Source: Bacillota bacterium
GTDB lineage: Bacteria > Bacillota > Clostridia > Christensenellales > Aristaeellaceae
Reading direction: 5' to 3'
Assembly: GCA_023411395.1 (NCBI GenBank)
Contig: JAEYOV010000079.1
Coordinates: forward strand, 1 to 64,000
DNA length: 64,000 bases
Part shown: positions 43,286 to 52,453 of the stretch, in pieces
Numbering within the stretch: the stretch's first letter is position 1
How the letters are laid out: each line of letters begins with the position of its first letter
Notes under the pieces: generated by a model
Databases searched by the model: none
Told to the model about the DNA's origin: nothing
What the model saw: the letters and a program-made list of their open reading frames with translations, nothing else
Translations under genes and position numbers: made by a program

Positions 43286-44746
43286 TTGCACCTGGATGTT
43301 TTAATCATCGGCGCCGGCGTGGTAGGATGCGCGCTGGCGCGCGAATTATCCCGCTTTGACGCAAGCCTTGCGGTGCTGGAGCGGATGGCCGACGTGGCGG
43401 AAGGCGCCAGCAAGGCTAACAGCGGCATTGTGCACGCGGGGTTCGACGCCAAGCCGGGGACCTTGAAAGCCCGGCTGAATGTGGAAGGCGCGAAAATGTA
43501 TCCGGACTTGTGCAGGGAACTGGGCGCGCCCTACCAGCAGCCCGGCGCGCTGGTGCTGGGGTTCACGCAGGAGGATCTGCATACCCTGAAGGAATTGTAC
43601 GATCAGGGAATCTTAAACGGCGTGCCCGGCCTGAAGCTTCTGACGCGGGAAGAAACGCTCGCCATCGAGCCGAACACCAATCCCGAGGTAACGGGCGCGC
43701 TGCTGGCTGAGACCAGCGGGCTCACAAGCCCCTATGAACTCAGCTTTGCGCTGGCGGACCACGCGGCGCAAAACGGCGCGGCCTTTCATATGGAAACGGA
43801 AGCGCAAAAAATCTTCCGTCAAGGCGGTGTGTGGCATGTCAACACCAGCCGGGGGGAGTATACGGCAGGGGCGGTCATCAACTGCGCCGGGACCCATTCC
43901 GCAAAGCTGCACAACATGATCTCCGGGGAAAAATACACCATCATCCCCCGCCGGGGTGAATATTACCTCATGGACAGGATGGCGCACCTGCCATTTTCCC
44001 GCACCATGTTCCAGTGCCCGACCAAAATGGGCAAGGGCATACTCGTCAGCCCAACGGTGCATGGGAACCTGCTGCTTGGCCCCTCCGCCGAGGATATTGA
44101 CGACGACGCGGATACCGCCACCACCGCACCGGGTCTTAAAGACGTATTGGAGAAAGCCCGGCTCACATGGAAGAACGCTTCGCCCAGGGGCACCATCACC
44201 ACCTTTTCCGGCATCCGCGCCCATGAGGCAAGCGGTGATTTTATCATCGGCCCCGTGGAGGGCGCGCCCATGGCCTTTGAGGCGCTGGGCATTGAAAGCC
44301 CCGGCCTTTCCGCCGCCCCCGCCATCGCGAAGATGCTTTGCGGCCAGGTGGTTTCCGCATTGGGCCTGAACGAAAAAGAGACATATCTGTCCGCGATTCC
44401 AAGACCCAAGTCCTTTCATGCCATGAACCTTGCGGAGCGGGCGCAGGCGGTATTGGATAATCCCGAAAACGGCAGTCTGGTCTGCCGGTGCGAGCAGGTC
44501 ACCGAAGCGGAGATACGTCAGGCCATCCGCCGGCCTGTGGGGGCGCGCACCATCGACGGGGTGAAGCGCCGCACCAGGGCCGGCATGGGCCGGTGCCAGG
44601 GCGGTTTCTGCAGTCCCAGGGTACTGGCGATCCTTTCGGAAGAACTGGGCATTCCCTATACGCAGGTCACCAAGTGCGGCGGTGAAAGCCGCCTCCTGCT
44701 AGGTACGATTGCCGAAGCCGCGCTGGGGGGAGACCTGTATGAGTGA
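43286..44746 (+). CDS. GlpA-like NAD(P)/FAD-dependent oxidoreductase
   Basis: 486 residues. Seen: DVLIIGAGVVGCALARELSRFDASLAVLE (FAD-binding), ANSGIVHAGFDAKPGTLKARLNVEG (DAO family), and a C-terminal [2Fe-2S] BFD-like domain with LVCRCEQVTEAEIRQAI and RCQGGFC, four cysteines. It should oxidise glycerol-3-phosphate to dihydroxyacetone phosphate as the catalytic subunit of a GlpABC-like dehydrogenase. The start is uncertain: TTG 43286 (GAGG about 9 nt upstream) is preferred; TTG 43256 is the upstream option. The stop overlaps the next gene by 8 bases. Confidence 0.85.
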   Translation: MHLDVLIIGAGVVGCALARELSRFDASLAVLERMADVAEGASKANSGIVHAGFDAKPGTLKARLNVEGAKMYPDLCRELGAPYQQPGALVLGFTQEDLHTLKELYDQGILNGVPGLKLLTREETLAIEPNTNPEVTGALLAETSGLTSPYELSFALADHAAQNGAAFHMETEAQKIFRQGGVWHVNTSRGEYTAGAVINCAGTHSAKLHNMISGEKYTIIPRRGEYYLMDRMAHLPFSRTMFQCPTKMGKGILVSPTVHGNLLLGPSAEDIDDDADTATTAPGLKDVLEKARLTWKNASPRGTITTFSGIRAHEASGDFIIGPVEGAPMAFEALGIESPGLSAAPAIAKMLCGQVVSALGLNEKETYLSAIPRPKSFHAMNLAERAQAVLDNPENGSLVCRCEQVTEAEIRQAIRRPVGARTIDGVKRRTRAGMGRCQGGFCSPRVLAILSEELGIPYTQVTKCGGESRLLLGTIAEAALGGDLYE

Positions 44747-46025
44747 ATGTATGAGCAGTGATTTGATCCGTGTGGCTGTGCTTGTCATCGGCGCCGGTCC
44801 CGCGGGGCTGGCCGCAGCCATCGCCGCAAAAGAGGCCGGGGTGGACAGCTTGCTGGTGCTGGAGCGGGAAGATCAGCCCGGGGGCATCCTGCGCCAGTGC
44901 ATCCACAACGGGTTCGGGCTGCACCGCTTTAAAGAAGAACTGACCGGCCCGGAATACGCCCAGCGGGACGTTGACAAGGCGCTGGAGATGAATATCCCCG
45001 TTCAGTGCGGTACCACCGTATTGTCTGTGGAGGAAGACCGTACCGTGACAGCCATCAGCCGGGAGCACGGTTTGCAGGTGTTTCATGCCGGGGCCGTCGT
45101 GCTGGCCATGGGCTGCAGGGAGCGGCCCAGGGGCGCGCTGGCCACGCCGGGCACCCGGTGCGCCGGCATCTTTTCGGCCGGCACGGCACAAAAGTTTGTC
45201 AACCTGGAAGGCTATATGCCGGGCAGGCGGGTGCTGATCCTGGGTTCCGGGGACATCGGCCTCATTATGGCCAGGCGCATGACGCTGCAGGGAGCCAAGG
45301 TGCTGGCCTGCGTGGAGATCATGCCCTTTTCCAGCGGCCTGAACCGCAACATCGTGCAATGCTTGCAGGATTTCAATATTCCTCTTATGCTCAGCCACAC
45401 CGTGGTGGATATTAGGGGCCGGGACAGGCTGACCGGCGTCACCGTGGCGCAGGTGGATGAAAGCCGCAACCCCATCCCCGGCACGGAGAAAGACTTTGAC
45501 TGCGACACGCTGCTTTTGTCGGTGGGCCTGATCCCGGAAAATGAATTGAGCGAAGGCGCGAAGGTGAAGCTATCTCCCGTTACCGGAGGTGCGGTGGTGG
45601 ACGATACGCTGCAAACCAGCGTGCCGGGCATTTTCGCCTGCGGGAATGTGTTGCACGTACATGATCTGGTGGATCACGTCAGCGCGGAAAGCTTGCGGGC
45701 CGGGAAGGCGGCGGCCGCCTATGTACAGGGAAAAACGCCCGCGGGCTGCGAGGTGGGAGTGCTGGACGGCGCGGGCGTGCGGGGAGCCGTGCCCCAAAGG
45801 CTGCATCTGCCCGCGGAGGGGGAAGCGGCTCCGCCGGTGGATATCATGTTCCGGCCTTCCAGAGTGTTTGAAAACGCCACGGTGGTGGTGCGCTCGGGGG
45901 AAACGGAAGTACTGCGCAAAAAAAGCCGCATCCTGACCCCCGGCGAGATGGCCGTTGTTACCCTTTCGGAGAAAATGATTCGAACGTTGCCTGAAAAGGA
46001 TATTACGGTGGAGATCGTGCCGTAA
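44739..46025 (+). CDS. GlpB-like FAD/NAD oxidoreductase
   Basis: 428 residues. It has VLVIGAGPAGLAAAIAAKEAG (FAD-binding), LLVLEREDQPGGILRQCIHNGFG (with a CIHNG motif), VLAMGCRERPRGAL, and LILGSGDIGLIMARRMTLQGAKVLACVE (second NAD fold). It resembles the partner subunit of Gram-positive G3P dehydrogenase operons, passing electrons on from the GlpA-like protein. Start 44739 overlaps the preceding gene by 8 bases, showing coupling. Confidence 0.85.
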   Translation: MSECMSSDLIRVAVLVIGAGPAGLAAAIAAKEAGVDSLLVLEREDQPGGILRQCIHNGFGLHRFKEELTGPEYAQRDVDKALEMNIPVQCGTTVLSVEEDRTVTAISREHGLQVFHAGAVVLAMGCRERPRGALATPGTRCAGIFSAGTAQKFVNLEGYMPGRRVLILGSGDIGLIMARRMTLQGAKVLACVEIMPFSSGLNRNIVQCLQDFNIPLMLSHTVVDIRGRDRLTGVTVAQVDESRNPIPGTEKDFDCDTLLLSVGLIPENELSEGAKVKLSPVTGGAVVDDTLQTSVPGIFACGNVLHVHDLVDHVSAESLRAGKAAAAYVQGKTPAGCEVGVLDGAGVRGAVPQRLHLPAEGEAAPPVDIMFRPSRVFENATVVVRSGETEVLRKKSRILTPGEMAVVTLSEKMIRTLPEKDITVEIVP

Positions 46026-46035
46026 AGACGGGAGT

Positions 46036-46395
46036 ATGTCTGTGAAACAGTTGATTACGTGCATCAGTTGTCCCGTGGGCTGCCGGATGGAGGTTGTCAT
46101 CGAGGATGGAAAAGTGGTTTCCATCACCGGCAACGCTTGCAAGCGGGGCGAGGTATACGGCAGGCAGGAGAGCATTTCGCCCCTGCGTATGATTACTGCG
46201 GTGGTGCCTGTAAACGGGCGCCGCATGCCGCTGAGCGTGAAGACGAAAGCGCCCATCCCGAAAAAGGATATCGCAGATTGCATGCGGGAGATCCGCGCTC
46301 TGAAACTTGACCCGCCCATCCATATGGGGCAGGTCGTATTGGAGAATGTGTGCTTAAGCGGCGTTCCCGTGATCGCCACCAAGACGGTGGAATGA
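46036..46395 (+). CDS. DUF1667 protein, GlpC-like small subunit
   Basis: 119 residues. CISCPVGCRMEV and NACKRGEVYG hold four cysteines that could bind a metal or cluster. The family (DUF1667) is regularly found behind GlpA/GlpB-like genes of Firmicutes and is thought to be a third subunit of the G3P dehydrogenase. It begins 10 nt after the GlpB-like stop with GACGGGAG as ribosome binding site. Confidence 0.85.
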   Translation: MSVKQLITCISCPVGCRMEVVIEDGKVVSITGNACKRGEVYGRQESISPLRMITAVVPVNGRRMPLSVKTKAPIPKKDIADCMREIRALKLDPPIHMGQVVLENVCLSGVPVIATKTVE

Positions 46396-46925
46396 TGGGC
46401 GTACGGCGCTTGGGGGAAGAGCTCTACCGCCAGGATGTGCTTCATGTGGCGCCTCAATTGGTGGGCAAACTGATTTGCCGTCGCATGGACGTAGGCTCGG
46501 TGCTTTGCGGGCGCATCCTGGAGGCGGAGGCTTACCGGGGCGAGGAAGACATGGCCTGCCACGCCCGGCACGGCAAAACAGCGCGCAACGCGCCGCTTTA
46601 TGAGGCGGGCGGCATCAGTTATGTATACCTGATCTACGGGCTGCACTGGCTGTTCAACGTGGTGACGGGGGAGCGCGATGCGCCCCAGGCAGCACTGGTG
46701 CGGGCCTTGAGCCCGCCGCTTAATGGCCCCGCCAAATGGACGAAGGCCTTTGGCATCACAAAGGAGCAAAGCGGCCTGGACCTCATCCATGGAGAGGAAA
46801 TGTGGCTGGAGGACGATGGCTTCCGCCCGCAGATCAAAACGCTGCCCAGGGTGGGCATCGACTATGCCGCCCCGCCCTGGAAGGAAATCCCCTGGCGGTT
46901 TGTGGATGATAAGGTTATGAAATAA
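46392..46925 (+). CDS. 3-methyladenine DNA glycosylase (AAG/MPG family)
   Basis: 177 residues. It has ILEAEAYRGEEDMACHARHGKTARN with the catalytic glutamate region, LYEAGGISYVYLIYGLHWLFNVVTG, and a final NGPAKWTKAFGIT block, all AAG-type. It removes alkylated purines from DNA. The ATG at 46392 overlaps the DUF1667 stop (ATGA), so it is translated with a G3P-oxidation operon, an odd partnership. It ends at a terminator. Confidence 0.93.
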   Translation: MMGVRRLGEELYRQDVLHVAPQLVGKLICRRMDVGSVLCGRILEAEAYRGEEDMACHARHGKTARNAPLYEAGGISYVYLIYGLHWLFNVVTGERDAPQAALVRALSPPLNGPAKWTKAFGITKEQSGLDLIHGEEMWLEDDGFRPQIKTLPRVGIDYAAPPWKEIPWRFVDDKVMK

Positions 46926-46969
46926 AAACCCGGGAGTCATTTTCCATTGGAAAGTGTCTCCCGGGTTTT
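46925..46969. terminator. Bidirectional terminator
   Basis: AAAACCCGGGAG (46925-46936) and CTCCCGGGTTTT (46958-46969) form a perfect 12-bp stem, with A and T runs within its ends. It serves the glycosylase on the plus strand and rubredoxin on the minus strand. Confidence 0.88.
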
Positions 46970-46991
46970 ATTGGCGGCTTTTGGCCGAGGC

Positions 46992-47150
46992 TTATTGTTT
47001 TTCGAACATGTCCTTGCCCACGCCGCACACGGGGCATTCAAACGTTTCGGGCAGGTCTTCAAAGGGGACGCCGGGCTCCAGGCCATTGTCGGGGTCGCCC
47101 ACGGCGGGATCGTAGACGTAACCGCAAACGGTGCAAACATAAATATCCAT
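46992..47150 (-). CDS. Rubredoxin
   Basis: 52 residues: MDIYVCTVCGYVYDPAVGDP, then ...FECPVCGVGKDMFEKQ. The two CxxC pairs (C6, C9 and C39, C42) bind one iron, and the YVYDP and PVCG blocks are typical. It transfers single electrons in anaerobic metabolism and oxygen or peroxide detoxification. ATG 47150 has GGAGG nine nt upstream. It is monocistronic between the glycosyltransferase and the terminator. The gene is smaller than usual gene-finder limits. Confidence 0.95.
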   Translation of the reverse strand: MDIYVCTVCGYVYDPAVGDPDNGLEPGVPFEDLPETFECPVCGVGKDMFEKQ

Positions 47151-47250
47151 GTGCTTGTACCTCCGTTTTTAGGATGGAGAGGTTTCCCCCTCTTCTTCCT
47201 GATTATACCATGGTCATGCGGGAAATGAAACGGTAAATTGCTCCCTTTTT

Positions 47251-48465
47251 TCAGGTCAGGAAAAAAAGCAGCCCGCCATACAGATTGAACAATACGCCCC
47301 ATATCATGACAGCCCCTGCCATCAGCCTGGATTTGCCGGGATGGCGCAGCGCAAGATAAAAGAGCGCCGGACACAGATCGATCAGATACCTGGCGCCAAA
47401 CTGCCAGCCCCCGAAGGTGCGGTGCAGGAGCAGAAGGAAAAAGTGCAGAACAAGACATAGGACAAGCATGGTGTCCAGCATCCGGAAGCGCTTCTTTACA
47501 ACGCCGCGGAGGACCGCCGCCGCCGCTATCAGGAACAGGGGATTCACAAGATAGAACGCAAACCCGTTGAAATGGGAAAAATGCAGCCGGTTATCCTCCA
47601 TCCAGGGCAGCCGGAACACATTTTTTATGTTCTGGACAAGATAATTAAGGGAAAACTGGACGCCGTACTGTTGAAATTCCGGCAGGTAGGTATGGCCGAA
47701 CTCGAAGAATGAGCCGAACCGGGAAAAATTATACAGTCCATAGCCGGCAGCGATCAACAGGGGAACGATGCATAAAGGCAGCAAGCGCATGAGCGCCCGT
47801 ACTGGAGCAGCCTTCTTTGCTTTTTGGATATTCCGGTAAGCCATCCATAGCCCCGGAACGGCATATACCGCCTGAAAAGGGCGGCAGCCCACCGCCAGGG
47901 CCAGGCAGCACAGCCCGGCGCTCCATACGATGGAGGTTTTTGAAAGCAGCAGGCGGAAGGCGCACAGCGTCAGCAGAAAGGAAAGCGCCTGGGCCTGGTA
48001 CCATACGCCGCCGGACCAGGAAATGTTCAAAAGGTTGCACCCTGCCACCAGAAATACTGCCCATACGGCTGCCGGGCCGTCTTTCTTTCCAAGGCGGCGG
48101 CACAGGGAGTAGCCGACGAGGTAGCTTGACAGGAAATAGGCTAGGAGTACAATACGGTTGGGCGTGGCCGAGTCGGCAAAGAAGGTTAAAAGCCACATGG
48201 GGATGGTAGGCACGGGAGGAAAGCTCACATAATACTGTCCCTGATAGATGGCCAGTTCCAGATGGGGCACATCCTGGGGCAGGTGCAAAAGGCCCGCCCG
48301 CCAGGCCAGTGCCTGCAGGGTATAGGAATCCTGGGCATCGTGGGTCAGGGGATCAATGGACAGCGCCATCAGGCACAGCCGCCACAAAAGCAGCAGGCCG
48401 AAAAACCCCAGAATCTCTCCACGCCGTTTCATGAGGGCATGATAGAAGGATGATACTTGCCGCAT
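47251..48465 (-). CDS. Polytopic membrane protein, GT-C glycosyltransferase-like
   Basis: 404 residues with about nine or ten transmembrane helices. After the first helix, DPLTHDAQDSYTLQALAWRAG resembles the first acidic loop of GT-C type (GT39/GT87-like) glycosyltransferases that use lipid-linked sugars; LELAIYQGQYYVSFPPVPTIPMW follows. Target and donor are unknown. Start 48465 has GGAGG nine nt upstream; the frame to 48537 overlaps a divergent gene's leader. Confidence 0.65.
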   Translation of the reverse strand: MRQVSSFYHALMKRRGEILGFFGLLLLWRLCLMALSIDPLTHDAQDSYTLQALAWRAGLLHLPQDVPHLELAIYQGQYYVSFPPVPTIPMWLLTFFADSATPNRIVLLAYFLSSYLVGYSLCRRLGKKDGPAAVWAVFLVAGCNLLNISWSGGVWYQAQALSFLLTLCAFRLLLSKTSIVWSAGLCCLALAVGCRPFQAVYAVPGLWMAYRNIQKAKKAAPVRALMRLLPLCIVPLLIAAGYGLYNFSRFGSFFEFGHTYLPEFQQYGVQFSLNYLVQNIKNVFRLPWMEDNRLHFSHFNGFAFYLVNPLFLIAAAAVLRGVVKKRFRMLDTMLVLCLVLHFFLLLLHRTFGGWQFGARYLIDLCPALFYLALRHPGKSRLMAGAVMIWGVLFNLYGGLLFFLT

Positions 48466-48551
48466 GGCACGCTTCCTCCGTTTCCTGGCAGGGTTCGCCA
48501 GTTTTGAACCGTTGAATGGGTGGGACGGATGATCCAAGAAAGGAAAGGCCC

Positions 48552-48947
48552 ATGAAGGATTTTTTGTATTTTATGGTGGACTTGGTGGCGAAGGCTCATG
48601 ATTTTTTGCTGCATCTGAACGACAGCTTTGAGCTGTATTTGAATGACAAGCAGCTTCACTTTCTGGTGATGGGCGTTGCGGGTTTTTTGCTTTTCCTTGT
48701 GGTGCGATGGCTTTTTGCAAAGCTGCGCCCCAATGCCGTCGCCTGGGTGTATACCCTTACAGTGATGGGTACGCTGGCCCTCGCCATTGAAATAGGCCAG
48801 GCTGTGACACACACAGGCAACATGGAACTGGCGGATGTGGCCATGGGCATGTGGGGCGTGCTGGCGTTCGGGGCCGTTTATACGCTGCTGCACTACATCA
48901 TCAAGGCAATCCGCAAAATGGGACGCAAGCATCAAGGAAAGTCATAA
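48552..48947 (+). CDS. Small VanZ-like membrane protein
   Basis: 131 residues, an N-terminal amphipathic helix and three hydrophobic segments. The block LALAIEIGQAVTHTGNMELADVAMGMWGVL is like the E-x-x-Q...D-x-x-x-N core of VanZ-like proteins. Function is uncertain. A GGAAAGG ribosome binding site precedes the ATG at 48552. It overlaps the end of the convergent radical SAM gene by 6 bases. Confidence 0.65.
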   Translation: MKDFLYFMVDLVAKAHDFLLHLNDSFELYLNDKQLHFLVMGVAGFLLFLVVRWLFAKLRPNAVAWVYTLTVMGTLALAIEIGQAVTHTGNMELADVAMGMWGVLAFGAVYTLLHYIIKAIRKMGRKHQGKS

Positions 48948-50606
48948 CGGCTGTACCGTTGCATCATATTCACCCGTTACCGGATGGCGGCTGGCGTAAT
49001 CGGTCCACAGCAGCCGTTCACCACCGGCGTACAGGATGAAGGCGCCAAGCCGTGTTCCAGGCTCATGCCCCTTGCGCAGGCCGGCCAATGCACGGCCCAG
49101 GCGTTCATCGGGAACCGCCAGGCATTCCGGCAGGCGGCCCGTGCTGTCGGTTATCAGCCGGTCAAAGGCCATGGCGTCCCGCAAAGCATCCCTGGATATG
49201 CCGGGGAGCCTTTGCATGAAATCAAAAGCCAGCTCCGTGGTCTGATCCAGGGATAAATGGCCTGCATGGGAAGCGAACGCTTCGCCCAGCATCAAAAACA
49301 GATCAAAGGGCGCAAGGCCGCTTTTACCAAGCACCAGATCCAGTGTGCGGCGGAACTTTCCGCTGTTGTACAGCTTGTCCACCGCCAGCTCGCATTTCTT
49401 CAGCCGGCTGATGTCGGCAAAGGAAAGCCATTTGGTTTGCAAAACCTCATAAGGCGGGTCCGGGGCGTGAAGGATACCGAATTCCTCCCGCTGCTTCATC
49501 AGGCGGCTGCCGTGCAAAAGCTTCAAAAAGCCCAATTGCAGCATATGAGGCCTCAAGGCAATGGCCTTGTTCACCGATATACCGAAGGTTTCAATATCCT
49601 CATAGGGGAGCCCGGCGATCAGGTCCAGATGCAGGTGGATATTCTGGCCTAAGAGCAGGTGGGCAATGTTTTCACACAGCTTGTGAAGATCGGTTTTCCT
49701 CTGGCAGGCCAACAGCGTTACCGGGTGAAAGCTTTGCAGCCCGGCTTCCATCTGGATAAGCCCCGGTGGGGCGCTTGCTAAAAGCAGCAGCGTTTCCCGG
49801 TCAAACAGGTCTGCCGCCACTTCAAAATGAAAACAGACGTTCCGGAATGCACCCTGTTGATGCTGTTCTATTAAAAACCGGAACAGCTCGTATGCTCTCT
49901 CCCGGTGGCAGTTGAAGGTGCGGTCCGTAAGCTTGACCGTATTCGCGCCGGAAGCAGCGGCGGTGAGCAGCGTTTCCTTCGCCTGCGGGATGGGCAGGAA
50001 GGTGACGGCTTCGTCCTGCCCCGACAGGCAGAAGGAGCAGTGAAAGGGGCAGCCCCGGGAGGTCTCCGCGTACACGATACGGCCTTTGAGATTTTGAAGG
50101 CATTCCTTCGTATAGGGGGAAGGCATAGGGAGCGGCAGGGGAACCGGCGGACTGGAGAGGATACCGCCTTCCCTTTTCAGGGACAGGCCGGGGATACCGC
50201 TTGTGTCCTGGCCTGTCCCAAGGCGCTTGCACAATTCCGCAAAGGCATATTCCCCCGGCCCCGTGATGACGTAATCCGCCTGGGGGATTTCTTCGAAAAT
50301 GATTTTGGGCCGGCTTCCCGCCTCCGGCCCGCCCAGGACGATTACGGTATCCGGGGAAAGGGTTTTCAAACATGCGGCCAGGGCGCGAACCATTTGGATG
50401 TTCCATATATAGCAGGAAAACCCTGCCAATTGGGGCTTTGTTTCCATCAGCAGGGATAACGCCTGGTGAAAAGGCTGGTTGATATTCAGCTCCAGAATGC
50501 GGCAAGGCGCTTTTACGCCATATTGCTCAAGGCCAGCCTTCAAACACCAGGGAGCCAGACTTTGGTGGATGTATTTGCTGGCGATGCCGATTAGGGTGAT
50601 ACGCAA
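48942..50606 (-). CDS. B12-binding radical SAM protein (DUF4080)
   Basis: 554 residues. The N-terminal 130 residues form a B12-binding-type domain (TLIGIASKYIHQSLAPWCL, VIVLGGPEAGSRPKIIFEEIP). The radical SAM core has the iron-sulfur cysteines of SRGCPFHCSFCLSG (about 184-197). The C-terminal part matches DUF4080 proteins. The reaction of this family is unknown; it likely uses cobalamin and SAM for methylation or rearrangement. Single gene with a short ATG leader. Confidence 0.88.
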   Translation of the reverse strand: MRITLIGIASKYIHQSLAPWCLKAGLEQYGVKAPCRILELNINQPFHQALSLLMETKPQLAGFSCYIWNIQMVRALAACLKTLSPDTVIVLGGPEAGSRPKIIFEEIPQADYVITGPGEYAFAELCKRLGTGQDTSGIPGLSLKREGGILSSPPVPLPLPMPSPYTKECLQNLKGRIVYAETSRGCPFHCSFCLSGQDEAVTFLPIPQAKETLLTAAASGANTVKLTDRTFNCHRERAYELFRFLIEQHQQGAFRNVCFHFEVAADLFDRETLLLLASAPPGLIQMEAGLQSFHPVTLLACQRKTDLHKLCENIAHLLLGQNIHLHLDLIAGLPYEDIETFGISVNKAIALRPHMLQLGFLKLLHGSRLMKQREEFGILHAPDPPYEVLQTKWLSFADISRLKKCELAVDKLYNSGKFRRTLDLVLGKSGLAPFDLFLMLGEAFASHAGHLSLDQTTELAFDFMQRLPGISRDALRDAMAFDRLITDSTGRLPECLAVPDERLGRALAGLRKGHEPGTRLGAFILYAGGERLLWTDYASRHPVTGEYDATVQPL

Positions 50607-50665
50607 TCACGGCAACTCCCTTCCAATGCTTCCTTATTGTACCATGCCCGCACAAATAATTGCAA

Positions 50666-50694
50666 TTGCGCGGTTAAGCTGTGTACGGTATAAT
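50666..50694 (+). promoter_or_regulatory. Promoter of the rRNA-modification/peptidase operon
   Basis: TTGCGC (50666-50671), 17-bp spacer, TATAAT (50689-50694), about 120 bp before the first gene. Confidence 0.55.
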
Positions 50695-50702
50695 GGGTTT
50701 AA

Positions 50703-50757
50703 CAACCCGCGCGCGGGTTGCGGGCCGGCGGGCTGTTTACGGAACCTAAACGCCGGC
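50703..50757 (+). other. Structured leader of the operon
   Basis: CAACCCGCGCGCGGGTTG (50703-50720) is a perfect 18-bp palindrome. A second stem, GCCGGC (50724-50729) with GCCGGC (50752-50757), encloses GTTTA/TAAAC. Both lie just after the promoter. They could be leader-RNA structure or a protein-binding site. Confidence 0.45.
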
Positions 50758-50814
50758 AAACATGGTGTATTATAACACAGGCATATGTTCATTTCTGCAA
50801 AGGAGGAACAGGGA

Positions 50815-51711
50815 ATGCGTGATGCATCAGCCCAAAAGGCTGTGGCGTTTGCATGGAAGCAGATGCTTTCGCGTTTGAAAGGCAGTTATACCGATTGGAT
50901 GGCGGGCATGCTGGTATTGATCCTGATCCGGCTGGCCGCTTTGTCTCCGCTTTTAACGCTGGTTCTTTGCGGGAAGGGCAGCCCATTGCGTTATCTTTCG
51001 CTGCTGACGCCCGTTTTGTACTTTTTTCTGGTCCTGCCCCTGCGCTATTCCATGGGGGAGGCCATGCACCATGCTTTGGACGGCGGCTCCTTTTTAACGG
51101 CACGGCTTGTTCTTTTTTCGGGGTACAAACAAAAATTGCAGGCTATGCTTTTACAGGCGCTGCATTTTGTGCCCTGGGCGCTGCCGCTGCTTTTGGGGCT
51201 TGGCGCCGGCTGGTATCTGATGTATGGCGTGAAGGATGGCACCTCGGTCCTGCGCATGGTCATAAGACTGGGTAATGCTTTGGGGGAAGGCTACGGCTTC
51301 ATGGACGGCGTTTACCTAATCGTGGCCTTTTACGGGCTTTTGCTGCTGGTGCTTTTGTACGGCATGATGCGCAACGGCATGATCCGCTTTTTATGGAAGA
51401 AATCCGGCGGCAATTATGCTTCCGCCCGGAAAGAGATGGTTTCGCGCCTGAAAGGACGCCGGGGCGGCCAGTTTTTGATAGCGGCTATCCAGACCTTACT
51501 GCTGCTGCCTGTACTTTCGCCGATGTTCTATATGGGATACCGCCTGCTCCGGGACTTTTCCAAAAGCTTGCGCCTGGATTTTTCGCAATTGGCCGAGCCG
51601 CAAATGCTCTGGGGGATGGTGGCTGTGTTTTTCCTTTTGTACTGGCCGCTGCTGCCGCTGCGCAAGGTGCTGCAGGCGTATTACATCCGGCGGCCGGGAG
51701 ATGAAGAGTAA
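50815..51711 (+). CDS. Multi-pass membrane protein of unknown function
   Basis: 298 residues with about six hydrophobic segments (first near 25-45), broken by basic loops. The N-terminal DASAQKAVAFAWKQMLSRLKG and the loop KKSGGNYASARKEMVSRLKG are basic, as in proteins that sit at the inner face of the membrane. I do not recognise a named family. Start 50815 has AAAGGAGG upstream; an ATG at 50785 lacks it. It is the first gene of a five-gene operon ending at 55623. Confidence 0.7.
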   Translation: MRDASAQKAVAFAWKQMLSRLKGSYTDWMAGMLVLILIRLAALSPLLTLVLCGKGSPLRYLSLLTPVLYFFLVLPLRYSMGEAMHHALDGGSFLTARLVLFSGYKQKLQAMLLQALHFVPWALPLLLGLGAGWYLMYGVKDGTSVLRMVIRLGNALGEGYGFMDGVYLIVAFYGLLLLVLLYGMMRNGMIRFLWKKSGGNYASARKEMVSRLKGRRGGQFLIAAIQTLLLLPVLSPMFYMGYRLLRDFSKSLRLDFSQLAEPQMLWGMVAVFFLLYWPLLPLRKVLQAYYIRRPGDEE

Positions 51712-51712
51712 T

Positions 51713-52453
51713 ATGGAGCGGCTGGACAAGCTTTTGTCCCGGCAGGGACTGGGGTCAAGGAGCGGCGTCAAGGAGCTTATCCGCCGGGGCCGCGTTCTCA
51801 TCAACGGCCTGCCCTGCCTTGATCCGGATCAGAAAACCGACCCGCAAAAAGACTTGGTGCAGGTGGACGGGCAGAGACTGTCCCTGGCTGTGCTCCGGTA
51901 CGGCATGCTCAACAAGCCGCCCGGCATCCTTACCGCCGCCAATGACCGCAGGGCAAAAACAGTTGTGGACCTGCTGCCGCAAAGCTTAAGGGCCATGGGG
52001 CTGATGCCTGTGGGAAGGCTGGACAAGGATGCAAGGGGCCTTTTGCTCTTCACCACCGATGGGCCGCTGGCCCACTTTCTTTTATCCCCCAGGCGTCATG
52101 TGGCCAAGGAATATCTGGTGCGGGTGAACGGGCCGCTGGGTGAAGCGGATGTGTCCGCGTTTGAAAACGGCCTGACGCTTTCCGATTTTACTGCCCTGCC
52201 CGCCAAATTGGATATACTGGAAACAGGCCTGCAGGAATCATACGCCATGGTCACGCTGAAGGAAGGCAAGTTCCATCAGGTCAAGCGCATGTTCCATGCG
52301 AGGGGGCTTACGGTGACGGACTTAAAAAGAGTTTCCTTTGGCAGCCTGCGGCTGGATGAAAGCATTCCGGAAGGCGGCTTCAGGGAATTGTCCGATTCGG
52401 AGATCGAGGCCCTTCGACGCGACGCAGGCAGGGAGGATTCCAACCATGCCTGA
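51713..52453 (+). CDS. RsuA/RluB-type pseudouridine synthase
   Basis: 246 residues. An N-terminal S4 RNA-binding domain (MERLDKLLSRQGLGSRSG...RVLINGLP) is followed by the catalytic domain with VGRLDKDARGLLLFTTDG, where D104 is the catalytic aspartate, and KEGKFHQVKRMFHARG. It converts a uridine of 16S or 23S rRNA to pseudouridine. Start at 51713 matches the family N-terminus. Its 3' end overlaps the next gene by 8 bases. Confidence 0.93.
   Translation: MERLDKLLSRQGLGSRSGVKELIRRGRVLINGLPCLDPDQKTDPQKDLVQVDGQRLSLAVLRYGMLNKPPGILTAANDRRAKTVVDLLPQSLRAMGLMPVGRLDKDARGLLLFTTDGPLAHFLLSPRRHVAKEYLVRVNGPLGEADVSAFENGLTLSDFTALPAKLDILETGLQESYAMVTLKEGKFHQVKRMFHARGLTVTDLKRVSFGSLRLDESIPEGGFRELSDSEIEALRRDAGREDSNHA

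Noticed and set aside
46937..47458. 173-codon minus-strand frame over the rubredoxin region
   Set aside because: It is a shifted reading of the rubredoxin gene; the rubredoxin frame (46992-47150) has both CxxC pairs and a ribosome binding site.
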